Source: Urophycis tenuis (Eukaryota; Chordata; Actinopteri; Gadiformes; Phycidae). From it: a DNA stretch of 64,000 nt. Position 1 is the first letter of the stretch; each line of letters starts with the position of its first letter. The notes under the pieces were generated by a model that saw only the letters and a program-made list of their open reading frames with translations, did not search any database and was not told the origin of the DNA. Shown here piece by piece: positions 54,901 through 64,000 of the stretch. The stretch is from positions 1,736,001 through 1,800,000 of the forward strand of contig JAXIVH010000050.1 of NCBI GenBank assembly GCA_036785325.1. Direction: 5' to 3'. Both the position numbers and the translations under genes were made by a program.

Positions 54901-57900
54901 AGGTTCTGTTCTGTTTGGGTTGACTCACCTGTTCTTCGTTTGGATCTACGTACACATCTGAAATGCAGACAGCGAGAAGATAAAGCTATCGATGACTGAT
55001 ATTGCAGGTACACAGTCCTCTGGTGGTCTATCAAGTATTCCATAACATCTTATTGCATGTAACACCAACGAACAATGTGGAAATATATATTCATACAAAT
55101 TATAGTTAGTTTAGCTAGTCTTTAGGTCAATTTATTTAATGTACATGATGGAAAGAAATGTGATCTTCCCAAGCTGATATATTGCTCTGGAGGTTTGAGG
55201 TTGATGCTAATCATGGTATTCAAAACACATTGAAATAAGAACTCCAATATTACAAAGCACTTGTATCAATGTCTCATCTGTAAGTTTCCGCATAAACAAA
55301 TGTTCTCACGTAAACGTGTCAAGCGAATGGAAGCCTTTTACGCTTCTTAACATGTATGTTTAGAAACATTTGACTAAGAAGACCGATATCCAAATCTACA
55401 CAACTCATTTCCTTTCAGAGATGCTGTCTAACGGTCATGACCCTCCTAACTCTGCAGATGTATGGGAGGTGTTCCCTGACCTTCCTCTGTCTGGGGTGGC
55501 AGGGCTGAGAGAGGCTGCACTGGAGAGGGGAGGAACATTTTCAGTGTGCTGTTCTTCTCTGGCTTCTCCTTTCTGTCCACCTCAGGAGCTAAGAGGGGAG
55601 AGTAGAGTGAGTGTGGCTGTTTGTTTGGTATATAGCACCAAGACGACCTGGTAAACGGCTTTCTGTCCACCTCAGGAGCTAAGAGGGGAGAGTAGAGTAA
55701 GTGTGGCTGTTTGTTTGGTATATAGCACCAAGACCACCTGGTAAACGGCTAAGTGTGGCTGTTTGTTTGGTATATAGCACCAAGACCACCTGGTAAACGG
55801 CTAAGTGTGGCTGTTTGTTTGGTATATAGCACCAAGACGACCTGGTAAACGGCTAAGTGTGGCTGTTTGTTTGGTATATAGCACCAAGACGACCTGGTAA
55901 ACGGCTAAGTGTGGCTGTTTGTTTGGTATATAGCACCAAGACGACCTGGTAAACGGCTAAGTGTGGCTGTTTGTTTGGTATATAGCACCAAGACCACCTG
56001 GTAAACGGCTAAGTGTGGCTGTTTGTTTGGTATATAGCACCAAGACCACCTGGTAAACGGCTAAGTGTGGCTGTTTGTTTGGTATACAGCACCAAGACGA
56101 CCTGGTAAACGGCTAAGTGTGGCTGTTTGTTTGGTATATAGCACCAAGACCACCTGGTAAACGGCTAAGTGTGGCTGTTTGTTTGGTATATAGCACCAAG
56201 ACCACCTGGTAAACGGCTGTGTGGCTGTTTGTTTGGTATATAGCACCAAGACCACCTGGGGGGTGTACTACGAAGCTCGATTAGTGGGTTAGCGAGGTAT
56301 GTTGAGCTCAAAGCCTGGGTTAGCTGTCATACGAAAGTCGCTCTCTTTTAGCGGAGCTATATCACCATGGTAACTTATGCTCGCAACCAAACCTGGTCGG
56401 GAGGAGGTTTTCAGCTAACTTTCCGATTAGATCGGCTACTTAAAGCTGGGCGCCGCCCCCTAGTCAGGGTGTTTCGCTGAGTTTTTTTTCTTATTTGCTA
56501 CAGGTATTCAACATCAGATGATAGGTTAGAGCCTATCCTATTGCAAAGCATAGGCTACATTCACCTGAAATTATTGCAACTTACCACATAGAATAGAATA
56601 AAATAAAATACTCTTTTTTGTGCTTATTTCGGACGGTCGTGCTAACACCCAATCTAGGGGTAAAAGACATGATGATGGACAGGCAAGATATGAACACCGG
56701 TCGCTGGTGTGCAGTTCACATAATTCACCACACCACCGTCACTACCTTCTGGCACATGCAATACTTTTTTACATATAGGATGTATTTGAAATGAATTCCC
56801 TAAATAACAGAATAAAGCAGGTTGCTTTTGCATTTTATTATGCACAATTTCCTTAAAACGTAAGGATGGAACAGCGGTCTAGGGCGCTGCGTTCAGGTCG
56901 CAGTCTCCCCTGGAGGCGTGGGTTCGAATCCCACCTCTGACAAGTATATTGCACGCACTGTTGCTCCGTATATATTGTACATTGTATATATTTATAGTTA
57001 TTAGGGACCGAGCCTGTGAAACAGGACGAGGTCCCTATTGTTTTTGTTATTTGGGGATCTTTGACGTTGATTTTAACCCCCTGAACATATACGAAAACTC
57101 AATTTTTTTTGACAGAGTTATCACACCTGGTGAAAAATTATTTATTCTATGCGACACGTTAATGTCTCACCTATAGGTGGCGCTATTTAAAAAAAAAACA
57201 CTGTAATGCTAATAACTCCTGCATACTTTGTCGCACACTCAAAATGTTTATATCCACACATGCGGGCAAACATGCTGCACCTCCTGATGTAGGCCACGCC
57301 CATTTCCGCCATGACTTTTTTTTGGCTACAACGCAAAAACTCAAAAAAGTGCGTCCTAGACATCTATTGCATTTGGCTTTCACCGATTTGCACGAAACTC
57401 CACATGTAGCATCTACATTCTGTATCATGAAAATAACTAATTGGAAGTTTATTGAAATTCCCGAAGATAAGCGTGTTATAGTGCTTTATATATTTTTATA
57501 GATGTCTACATTTTACGTAAAAAACGTAAGTGGACAATTTGTCCACATTGCTATGTCCGTTCGACACCAAACTTGGAGCCCTACTTCTCTGTACCTCCTT
57601 TATGCATCTCACAAAATTTGTGGTCATTTCCACCAGGTGGCGCTCATTAAAATCAAGAAGTTTATATCTCAACATTGGCAATTGATATTTAAATGAAACT
57701 TGGTGTGCGGCTAGCTCATGGCGCCCTGAGGCGTGGTTCAAAACGGGGAAAAAATTCTGCCAGTGGATGGTGCTCTAAAAGCAGCGTAAATTACTGTGCA
57801 AACACCGTAATAGTTACGAATATGAAATTCACTGGACACATGTAGAGTGCTGCCGAAAGCTCACAGACCAAAAATCGTGCTTGTCGTCGTAGTAGCGCCC

Positions 57901-60900
57901 CCTACAGGCTTTAAAAACAACAGCCCCGACACCACGTTTCACCTACATGTATGAAACTCGGTAGGCACGTTATACAGCCCCAGACCTACAAAAAAGCCTC
58001 TTGGACCCATACCCCTTAAAGCACCGGAAGTCAGATATTTGCATTTGACCTTTGCAATTTTCGCGTTGTATTTGAACGAACTCCTCCCAGGGGATTTGTT
58101 GCTTGGGCTCCAAATTTTTTGGGTAGATTCAGAAGATGGTTCTCACCAAAAGTTGTGCTATTTGGGACTCTACCTCAAAGGGCATGGCCTCGGCGTTCAA
58201 TCAAAATCGGCCATAATCAATTTTGTCGTTTTTTCCACGACACCGACTTTAACCGATATGTTTGAAACTTGGTATGGATGTTACCCTGGCCTAGCCCTAC
58301 AAAAAAAGCCTATTGGACCGATACCAAAAAACCCACCGGAAGTCAGATATTTTCATTTTAATTTTTGTCATTTTCGATTTTCGCGTCCTATTTGAACAAA
58401 CTCCTCCCAGGGGATTTGTCGCTTGGCCTCCAAATTTTTGGGGTAGATTCAGAAGATGATTCTCACCAAAAGTTGTGCTATTTGCGACCCTACCTCAAAG
58501 GGCGTGGTCATGGCTTTCCTTCAAAGTCGGCCATATTCAATTTTGTCGTCTTTTATACCCATGTTTGTGAACGAACTCCTCCTATGGGATTTTTCCGTTC
58601 TGCTTCAAAATTGGTCAGTGCATTTGAAACGTGGTTCTTAACTAAAGTTGTGCTATTTACGGCTCTAGCTTGAAGGGCGGGGCCAGGGTGTGCCGTCAAA
58701 GTCGGCCATACCGCACAGTGCGTGGACAGCCACAAACGAGAACCTGTCACGCCATCCTTGTGCAAACGACAACCTATCACCACACCATCCACGTGAATGA
58801 TGACCTGTCACGACACCATCAACGTGAACGACGACCTGTCACGACTTCATCCACGTGAACGACGAACTGTCACGACGCCATCCACGTGCCGACGAGTCAA
58901 TTTTTACGGCGAGGTCCCCCCAAATGTCCCGCGGGACATTAACCCAATTTAGATCTATCTATCTATCCATCCATCCATCTATCTTTATTAGGGACCGAGC
59001 CTGTGAAACAGGACCGAGGTCCCTATTTATTATTTTACTTATATTTGTACTACTGTTTTTCTCTTGCACCAATTGCACCAAGTCAAATTCCTTGTAGGTG
59101 CAAACCTACTTGGCAATAAACTTGTTTCTGATTCTGATTCTGATTAATGGCGAACAATTCTGCATTTGGCATAGTTATTTTTAGACAATTAGGCTATGTA
59201 GATTTTTTTTCATTTACGCACAGAATCTGCTATTTTTTGCCTAGCCTTATTATGGGCAACAGTATTGCCCCTTGCCGTTATTTTCTTTTTAAACTCCTCG
59301 TATGAGTTCATAACGACTACTTGCTCCTCCTGAGTGAAGTACATAGCCCCTTTTCACTCCGTCGGATCCATTGCGTCATGGTGAATAACGTTGGGTTACG
59401 CCTCTTTTACGGGAACGCGCATCAAAACTAATCAAAACTAAAGCGGAAAACCTGTCTCGACAAATCAAATCGTAAGTGAGCTTCGTGGTATCGTTTAACT
59501 CTGATTGCGACTTTCGTATTTGTCGATCCAGGTTATCCAAACTAAGCCTGGGTATGTTAATCGAGGTTCGTAGTACACCCCCCGGGTAAACGGCTAAGTG
59601 TGGCTGTTTGTTTGGTATACAGCACCAAGACGACCTGGTAAACGGCTAAGTGTGGCTGTTTGTTTGGTATATAGCACCAAGACCACCTGGTAAACGGCTA
59701 AGTGTGGCTGTTTGTTTGGTATATAGCACCAAGACGACCTGGTAAACGGCTAAGTGTGGCTGTTTGTTTGGTATATAGCACCAAGACCACCTGGTAAACG
59801 GCTAAGTGTGGCTGTTTGTTTGGTATATAGCACCAAGACCACCTGGTAAACGGCTAAGTGTGGCTGTTTGTTTGGTATATAGCACCAAGACCACCTGGTA
59901 AACGGCTAAGTGTGGCTGTTTGTTTGGTATATAGCACCAAGACCACCTGGTAAACGGCTAAGTGTGGCTGTTTGTTTGGTATATAGCACCAAGATGACCT
60001 GGTAAACGGCTAAGTGTGGCTGTTTGTTTGGTATATAGCACCAAGACCACCTGGTAAACGGCTAAGTGTGGCTGTTTGTTTGGTATATAGCACCAAGACG
60101 ACCTGGTAAACGGCTAAGTGTGGCTGTTTGTTTGGTATATAGCACCAAGACCACCTGGTAAACGGCTAAGTGTGGCTGTTTGTTTGGTATATAGCACCAA
60201 GACGACCTGGTAAACGGCTAAGTGTGGCTGTTTGTTTGGTATATAGCACCAAGACCACCTGGTAAACGGCTAAGTGTGGCTGTTTGTTTGGTATATAGCA
60301 CCAAGACCACCTGGTAAACGGCTAAGTGTGGCTGTTTGTTTGGTATATAGCACCAAGACCACCTGGTAAACGGCTAAGTGTGGCTGTTTGTTTGGTATAT
60401 AGCACCAAGACCACCTGGTAAACGGCTAAGTGTGGCTGTTTGTTTGGTATACAGCACCAAGACGACCTGGTAAACGGCTAAGTGTGGCTGTTTGTTTGGT
60501 ATATAGCACCAAGACCACCTGGTAAACGGCTAAGTGTGGCTGTTTGTTTGGTATATAGCACCAAGACCACCTGGTAAACGGCTAAGTGTGGCTGTTTGTT
60601 TGGTATATAGCACCAAGACGACCTGGTAAACGGCTAAGTGTGGCTGTTTGTTTGGTATATAGCACCAAGACGACCTGGTAAACGGCTAAGTGTGGCTGTT
60701 TGTTTGGTATATAGCACCAAGACCACCTGGTAAACGGCTAAGTGTGGCTGTTTGTTTGGTATACAGCACCAAGACGACCTGGTAAACGGCTAAGTGTGGC
60801 TGTTTGTTTGGTATATAGCACCAAGACGACCTGGTAAACGGCTAAGTGTGGCTGTTTGTTTGGTATATAGCACCAAGACCACCTGGTAAACGGCTATGGC

Positions 60901-63080
60901 GACTTACGTTTCTTGATGCTGGGACCGTCTCCCCGCTGTGGCGGCTGTTTCAAGACAAACAGGACAGCAGAGGGTCGTGAAACACAATAAGTTCAAGGCA
61001 TTCAAAATGATGTCGCTGTTTGCTGGCAGGCGTGGCAGAAACCAAGACCCAAGGAAATTGACGGAATTCAATGCAGACGCAGAAAGTAGTTTCCTGAACT
61101 CAACGTACCAAACCTTTGCCAGACCCCATCGGTTTGCTTGGCCGGGGAGGTGCGAGGCCTTGTCTGTGTGGTGCAGGGACGTGTCTCTGTGGTGGAGAAG
61201 CCTGTCTGTGTGGTGGAGCAGCCTGTCTTGGGGGTCTCTGCGGTGGAGCACTTCGCCTCTGGGGCTGAACGGGTGGAGGTGTCTGTCTCGGGGGTGGAGC
61301 GGCTTGCCTTTGCGGGGCCACCTGATCAGTCGAGTGGTCTGCAGGTGGGGGCCAAAGGTGAAAGGTGTTGTTAAGCTGTGTTTCGCTGTATTCATGCAAG
61401 AAGGATAACAGAAGGACAACCAATGGACATTATTCACCTTGTGGCCATTTTGGTTAGTTGTGTGGGGAATGTTGTGGAGCCTTTGGGGAAACCATGACAA
61501 CTCAATCAAAATGCATCCTGAGTGCAGGTTGTGACATGCTGGAGTTAGGCATTCAGTTTTCTTAGTTTCCATACATTCCAAGTTTACCACCCAACTGACG
61601 AACTGACAAATACTCGCATTTTAGGGATTGTGTGCGGATTCCCTTCTGAATTGAATGCAGCCTGTTTATGTTTAAGAAGGTTTACGTTAGACCTGATATA
61701 TTATTATTATTAATATTATTAGACCTGATGCGCGCCACATGCTGTCACATAGCTTGTCATTACGCGTTTGTGTTACGTGTTTATTGTTCTTGCTGTTCTG
61801 AGTGGCTGACAGCCGGCTAACTCCCCATCCATTGGCTGAAAGCCTTTCCAGTACTGCCACTCTAAACTCAGTTCGGACTGTGACAGCTTCAAATCTACGA
61901 CACGCAAAGTAGCAGAACCATCATGAAAAACAAGGAAAGATACTTGCTGTGTTCTTGTTAAAAGCTTGTTATTCTATTTTAATTAAATTTTCAAAAATGA
62001 AAATAGAATCCCATTAAAATAGAACAAGGGGCGGAGGCCCTGAGGCCATCCTGTTGACAGTAACTTCACAGCGCTGTTACCCAGATAAATCAAATCCAAA
62101 TCAACTGGATCTGTCGGGACTTTGATGGCAGCCCGCTCGCAGGGTGGGGCTTCGTACATGTCTCCCTCTTCCTCGTCCTGTACAAGTACATCATCATCAT
62201 CATCATCTTCACTATCATAGTGGCGTTCATATGGAGGATGACTGAAGCATATTCATTTTTAAAAATGATACAAAATAAGCAGATCACAGAACACACGACT
62301 TACAAAGTCATCTTCTGGCCAGTTACTCCGTCCATTATTATCTGTGGGTGTGAGTGTGAGTTTGCATGTGCGTGAAACAGAGAAACAGAATCATGAATCA
62401 AGTGCATGCATGTATTAGTGGCTTAAAGAATAATATAATATTCAATATGATCTAAGGTCATGTTCAGTGTTGACGTTCAGTGAGTTTTGTATTCAACAAG
62501 AATCAAACGTAACGGGCTCCACAAAAGGTTTTTCTCAACAAGAAACATGATAACAACAACATGATCACATGACAACATAAAGCATTCCCAGTGACCTCCA
62601 GTGACCTCCAGTGACCTCCAGTGACCTCCTACCTGTCCTGGGAGGAGGTGGGGGCCCCACATGACTGGGGGGGGAACAATAGAACAGGAAATAATAATCA
62701 CAATCATAATAATAATAACCTCATTCTCCACATTACGATTTCACACAATTTCACATCAAGCTGCTGTCTGAGGTCTGAACACACAAGGACTCAGAGTGAA
62801 GAAGGTGTTCACATTAATGCTACTGTTATAAATGATCATTGTAATCTAGCAATGGTTAACCTAGCAGTTGGAATGCTTCACACTTGTTTCTGGTAACTTT
62901 GTTACTGTATTAACAGCAATGAAATGTTTCACCTTTTTCTGACAAATATACTTATTGTTAGTCGCTTTGGACAAAAGCGTCTCCTAAAAGCCCTAAATGT
63001 AAATGTAAATCATTGCAGAAAAGCTATTACACTAAGTTATAATATGATACTTACAGGTTTTTAAATACATTGATGAAGGC
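43769..63080 (-). CDS. SLP-76/BLNK-family SH2 adaptor, closest by eye to SH2D6; 14 exons, 5' end missing
   Basis: Proteins of this family are cytosolic scaffolds: tyrosine motifs near the N-terminus are phosphorylated after immune-receptor signalling, proline-rich parts bind SH3 domains, and a C-terminal SH2 domain docks to partners. I joined 14 exons (945 nt, 314 codons plus stop) whose phases all agree; see the three entries below. Order: short N-terminal helix-like segment, PPPPPR, acidic WPEDDFDEEEGDMYEAPPCE, a proline/arginine/glutamine-rich exon, tyrosine motifs YVDP and YLQP, KPPVPRAK, SH2. The segments MYEAPPCE, IYLDHS and the end LVHPTRPKD resemble SH2D6 as I remember it; BLNK is the main alternative. 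The first coding exon(s) were not found and may lie beyond 64000. Confidence 0.85.
45118..45790. repeat. 36-38-bp minisatellite, about 18 copies, in the adaptor gene
   Basis: Units GACCCACTGAGAGACCCAGG + ACATGTCAGTGTGTGTCT, in the intron between the first two SH2 exons. Divergent copies lie at both edges. Confidence 0.95.
46381..53764. repeat. 7.4-kb satellite of 16/17-bp units with higher-order structure
   Basis: More than 400 units alternating between CTATCATCTAACCTGTG (17 bp) and CTATCATGTAACCGTG or CATG/CCGTG variants (16-17 bp). Rare marker variants recur at fixed offsets (550, 2304 and 3671 bp), showing larger duplications. It fills most of the 8.3-kb intron between KPPVPRAKN (54294) and the SH2 exon (45980). 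A unique sequence begins abruptly at 53765. Confidence 0.97.
54294..55504 (-). CDS. Microexon cluster encoding tyrosine and proline motifs of the adaptor
   Basis: Five microexons, minus strand: 55481-55504 (24 nt, PLPPQTEE), 54929-54957 (29 nt, DVYVDPNEEQ), 54804-54834 (31 nt, GDDVYLQPTA), 54420-54438 (19 nt, GPPLVP) and 54294-54324 (31 nt, MKPPVPRAKN). Each has AG and GT borders and every split codon rejoins sensibly, giving EEDVYVDPNEEQGDDVYLQP, then TAGPPLVPMMKPPVPRAKN. YVDP and YLQP are plausible phosphotyrosine docking sites. The last exon ends in phase 0 and can join the SH2 exon at 45980 across a satellite-filled intron. Single microexons could be miscalled, but the joint phase agreement is persuasive. 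Confidence 0.8.
55570..56259. repeat. 52-bp minisatellite, left part
   Basis: The first two units are about 91 bp, extended by TTCTGTCCACCTCAGGAGCT; then regular 52-bp units TAAGTGTGGCTGTTTGTTTG + GTATATAGCACCAAGACCAC + CTGGTAAACGGC. Interrupted by a transposon at 56260. Confidence 0.95.
56860..56942 (+). pseudogene. tRNA-Leu(CAG)-like sequence, probably a pseudogene
   Basis: Anticodon arm CTGCG-TTCAGGT-CGCAG (anticodon CAG 56894-56896), class II variable arm TCTCCCCTGGAGGCG, and T arm GTGGGTTCGAATCCCAC match vertebrate tRNA-Leu-CAG. The 5' part is degraded: GTAAGGATGGAACAGCGG in place of the usual GTCAGGATGGCCGAGCGG, weakening the acceptor stem and box A. Box B is intact. It lies inside the Harbinger-like element. 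Confidence 0.8.
57003..59024 (+). repeat. 2-kb repeat bounded by two direct copies of a 34-35-nt hairpin, nested in the transposon
   Basis: Both ends (57003-57036 and 58990-59024) read AGGGACCGAGCCTGTGAAAC and continue AGGAC(C)GAGGTCCCT, a nested hairpin (AGGGACC/GGTCCCT and CCTGT/ACAGG). Between them are diverged internal repeats starting near 58023 and 58330 (shared CTCCTCCCAGGGGATTTGT, AAAAGTTGTGCTATTT), and motifs such as GGTGGCGCT. Open frames here are not convincing genes. The family is unknown to me. Confidence 0.75.
59210..59344 (-). pseudogene. Myb/SANT-like DNA-binding domain remnant of the transposon
   Basis: A 44-codon ATG-to-TGA frame reads MYFTQEEQVVVMNSYEEF, then KKKITARGNTVAHNKARQKI, ADSVRK. 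The pattern (T-x-E-E...Y-E-E-F...GNT...A...KAR..IAD.V) is that of the Myb/SANT-like helper protein of PIF/Harbinger elements and its domesticated relatives. The rest of the protein is missing, so it is a fragment. Confidence 0.65.
59582..60897. repeat. 52-bp minisatellite, right part
   Basis: About 25 further units in the same phase as the left part, with C/G (GACCACC or GACGACC) and TATATAG/TATACAG variants. It ends about 10 bp from the donor of the adaptor exon at 60908. Confidence 0.96.
60908..63080 (-). CDS. N-terminal and proline-rich exons of the adaptor
   Basis: Exons, minus strand: 63055-63080 (AFINVFKNL), 62633-62664 (HVGPPPPPRT), 62304-62341 (DNNGRSNWPEDDF), 62081-62177 (DEEEGDMYEAPPCERAAIKV, PTDPVDLDLIYL), 61109-61338 (DHSTDQVAPQRQAAPPPRQT on to PSKPMGSGKGL) and 60908-60944 (PPQRGDGPSIKK). 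NVFKNLHVGPPPPPR parallels the KIKKLKVKAPPSVPRR segment of BLNK as I recall it. The 230-nt exon is a run of PPxR/PPHRQ units suited to SH3 binding. Its donor could be GTACGT (61108, used here) or GTTTGG six bases earlier. No in-phase upstream exon with ATG was found to 64000. Confidence 0.8.
61340..62080 (-). other. Adaptor intron between 62081 and 61338
   Basis: No further exon or element recognised; A/T-rich with a duplicated TATTATTATTA stretch near 61700. Confidence 0.4.
62845..63010 (+). mobile_element. L2 3' tail
   Basis: CTAGCAATGGTTAACCTAGC to GCGTCTCCTAAAAGCCCT and AAATGTAAATGTAAAT, matching the other L2 tails; plus orientation, about 45 bp from the adaptor exon at 63055. Confidence 0.85.
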
Positions 63081-64000
63081 CTGTAAAACACAAACGTTCA
63101 TTTAACGCTGGCCAAGTACCGTTGATTGGACAGATTAGCAGAAGGATGACCAGAAACTTCCTGACCTATGTGTACACAACATGTCACTTATACGATCAGA
63201 GATTTGTCATCATTTCAATAACGTTAGGAAATACATTATTACATTACAAGGCATTCAAGTCATTTGTCATTGGTAGTTAGACGCAGTCCCCCTCATGCGA
63301 AGCCATGCCCACATTATATGCCAGCCGACTCCTGTTTGCTGATTTGGTTATCAGAGTGCAGTGAATGGTGGCTTTGTCTCAGAGGTTCAACAGAATGGCA
63401 GCTGAGCTTCTTGCTACCTGTTGTCACGGCATCACCCTCCCGGTGCGGCGGGTACCATTCTCTAATGAGAGCCACACAGATGTGTGACTTAAATGAAATG
63501 CTCTGACTCTTTAAGTCTAGCTACAGTTACAGCAACTGAAAAATAATTGAGTTCAAATTAGTTCCCGTTGCAAATGTATGACCAAAGCACATTATAAACG
63601 GTGATGTTATACCTTTATAAATATTGACAAATATTTATCTATTTTAAAATAAACGTAAGGTTGGAGGGGGTTTGTCAGGGCGGTCACCTTGATGGAGCCA
63701 GATAAAAGCCAAATAGCAGTCCAAAATCAGGAAGTGGAGATATATATCTCATAGTACCACGAAGATATCATCCAAGCGTCGAGTGGAGGAAGTGAGATGT
63801 AAATATTCAGAGATAGTGGGGGTGGGGAGGGCTATGACAGAACGCCAACCCATCCTGCTACTGTTGGATAATAATAATAATAATAATACCAATTAAATAA
63901 ATATAGGTAGGCCTATATATCAAAGGTCTGAACTAAGACTGAATTGAACTTTTTTCCCCGACACATAGCTACAAATGAAAAGCTAGTTTTACTTTCTGCT
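63081..64000 (-). other. Right edge of window, upstream of the first recovered adaptor exon
   Basis: Nothing firmly recognised. An ATAATAATAAT run lies at 63870. A GT donor-like site follows TCCATCAAG at 63688, but no frame there ends in the required phase after an ATG. Confidence 0.4.

Larger units (their letters stand above)
56260..59581. mobile_element. TIR DNA transposon, probably Harbinger-like, 3.3 kb, inserted in the 52-bp array
   Basis: Terminal inverted repeats GGGGTGTACTACGAAGCTCG and, reversed at the other end, GGGGTGTACTACGAACCTCG, extending through ATTA with one mismatch in about 24 bp. Flanks CCTGG (56255-56259) and CCGGG (59582-59586) could be a 5-bp target duplication, though the G/C runs make the exact edge ambiguous. 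A minus-strand Myb/SANT-like ORF near the right end suggests the PIF/Harbinger superfamily. No transposase was recognised. Inside are a tRNA-Leu-like sequence and a hairpin-flanked repeat, so it is a composite. Confidence 0.85.

Noticed and set aside
58039..58673. Two related open frames of 118 and 102 codons
   Set aside because: They are two diverged copies of a non-coding repeat module inside the transposon, with no recognisable domain.
62178..62240. An extended version of the DEEEGDMYE exon starting at CAG|TCATCC with a poly-Asp stretch
   Set aside because: Its phase does not match the preceding WPEDDF exon; starting at CAG|GACGAG (62177) does.
63692..63760. A candidate first coding exon for the adaptor ending TCCATCAAG|GTGACC
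   Set aside because: The only frame with an ATG ends in the wrong phase for the exon at 63080.

Overview
The window is teleost-like vertebrate DNA: spliced genes with GT-AG introns, L2/CR1-type LINEs, hAT and Harbinger-like DNA transposons, and an extraordinary load of tandem repeats (my rough estimate is a quarter of the window or more). Such repeat density recalls gadiform (cod-like) fish, but that is a guess. No bacterial or phage feature and no CRISPR array is present.

Three genes were reconstructed by hand, all on the minus strand. (1) slc25a1, the mitochondrial citrate carrier: coding exon 1 (9332-9443) and exon 2 (228-335); the rest lies left of base 1. (2) A complete clathrin heavy chain gene, 31 coding exons from ATG 41567 to stop 12434, 1674 codons with every junction in phase. 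Diagnostic residues and its place beside slc25a1 (the human order SLC25A1-CLTCL1, same orientation) make it the CHC22/CLTCL1 type, but it keeps a long CHC17-like C-terminal tail with a QLMLT motif. (3) A SLP-76/BLNK/SH2D6-family adaptor, 14 exons recovered (63080 to 43769), with a C-terminal SH2 domain and a run of microexons, some carrying one tyrosine motif each; its first exon(s) were not found.

Layout: 1-9443 slc25a1 with a repeat-rich 9 kb intron and a LINE; 9.4-12.4 kb promoter region, an unrecognised 100-codon ORF and a G-rich array reaching almost to the clathrin stop codon; 12.4-41.6 kb clathrin gene, many introns holding a private minisatellite, plus L2 insertions (one split by an hAT element); 41.6-43.8 kb intergenic with hAT debris; 43.8-63.1 kb the SH2 adaptor, one intron filled by a 7.4 kb satellite with higher-order structure and another by a 52-bp array split by a Harbinger-like transposon that holds a tRNA-Leu-like sequence and a further hairpin-flanked repeat.

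The most unusual observation is that two minisatellites are built from exon-intron junctions: slc25a1 exon 2 and clathrin exon 22 are each followed by tandem copies of their own 5' splice site. A third array, in clathrin intron 4, resembles a piece of exon 4. Several arrays leave the exon's reading frame open far into the intron. The genes share no obvious pathway; clathrin CHC22 (membrane traffic), citrate carrier (metabolism) and an immune-type adaptor appear to be simple neighbours.
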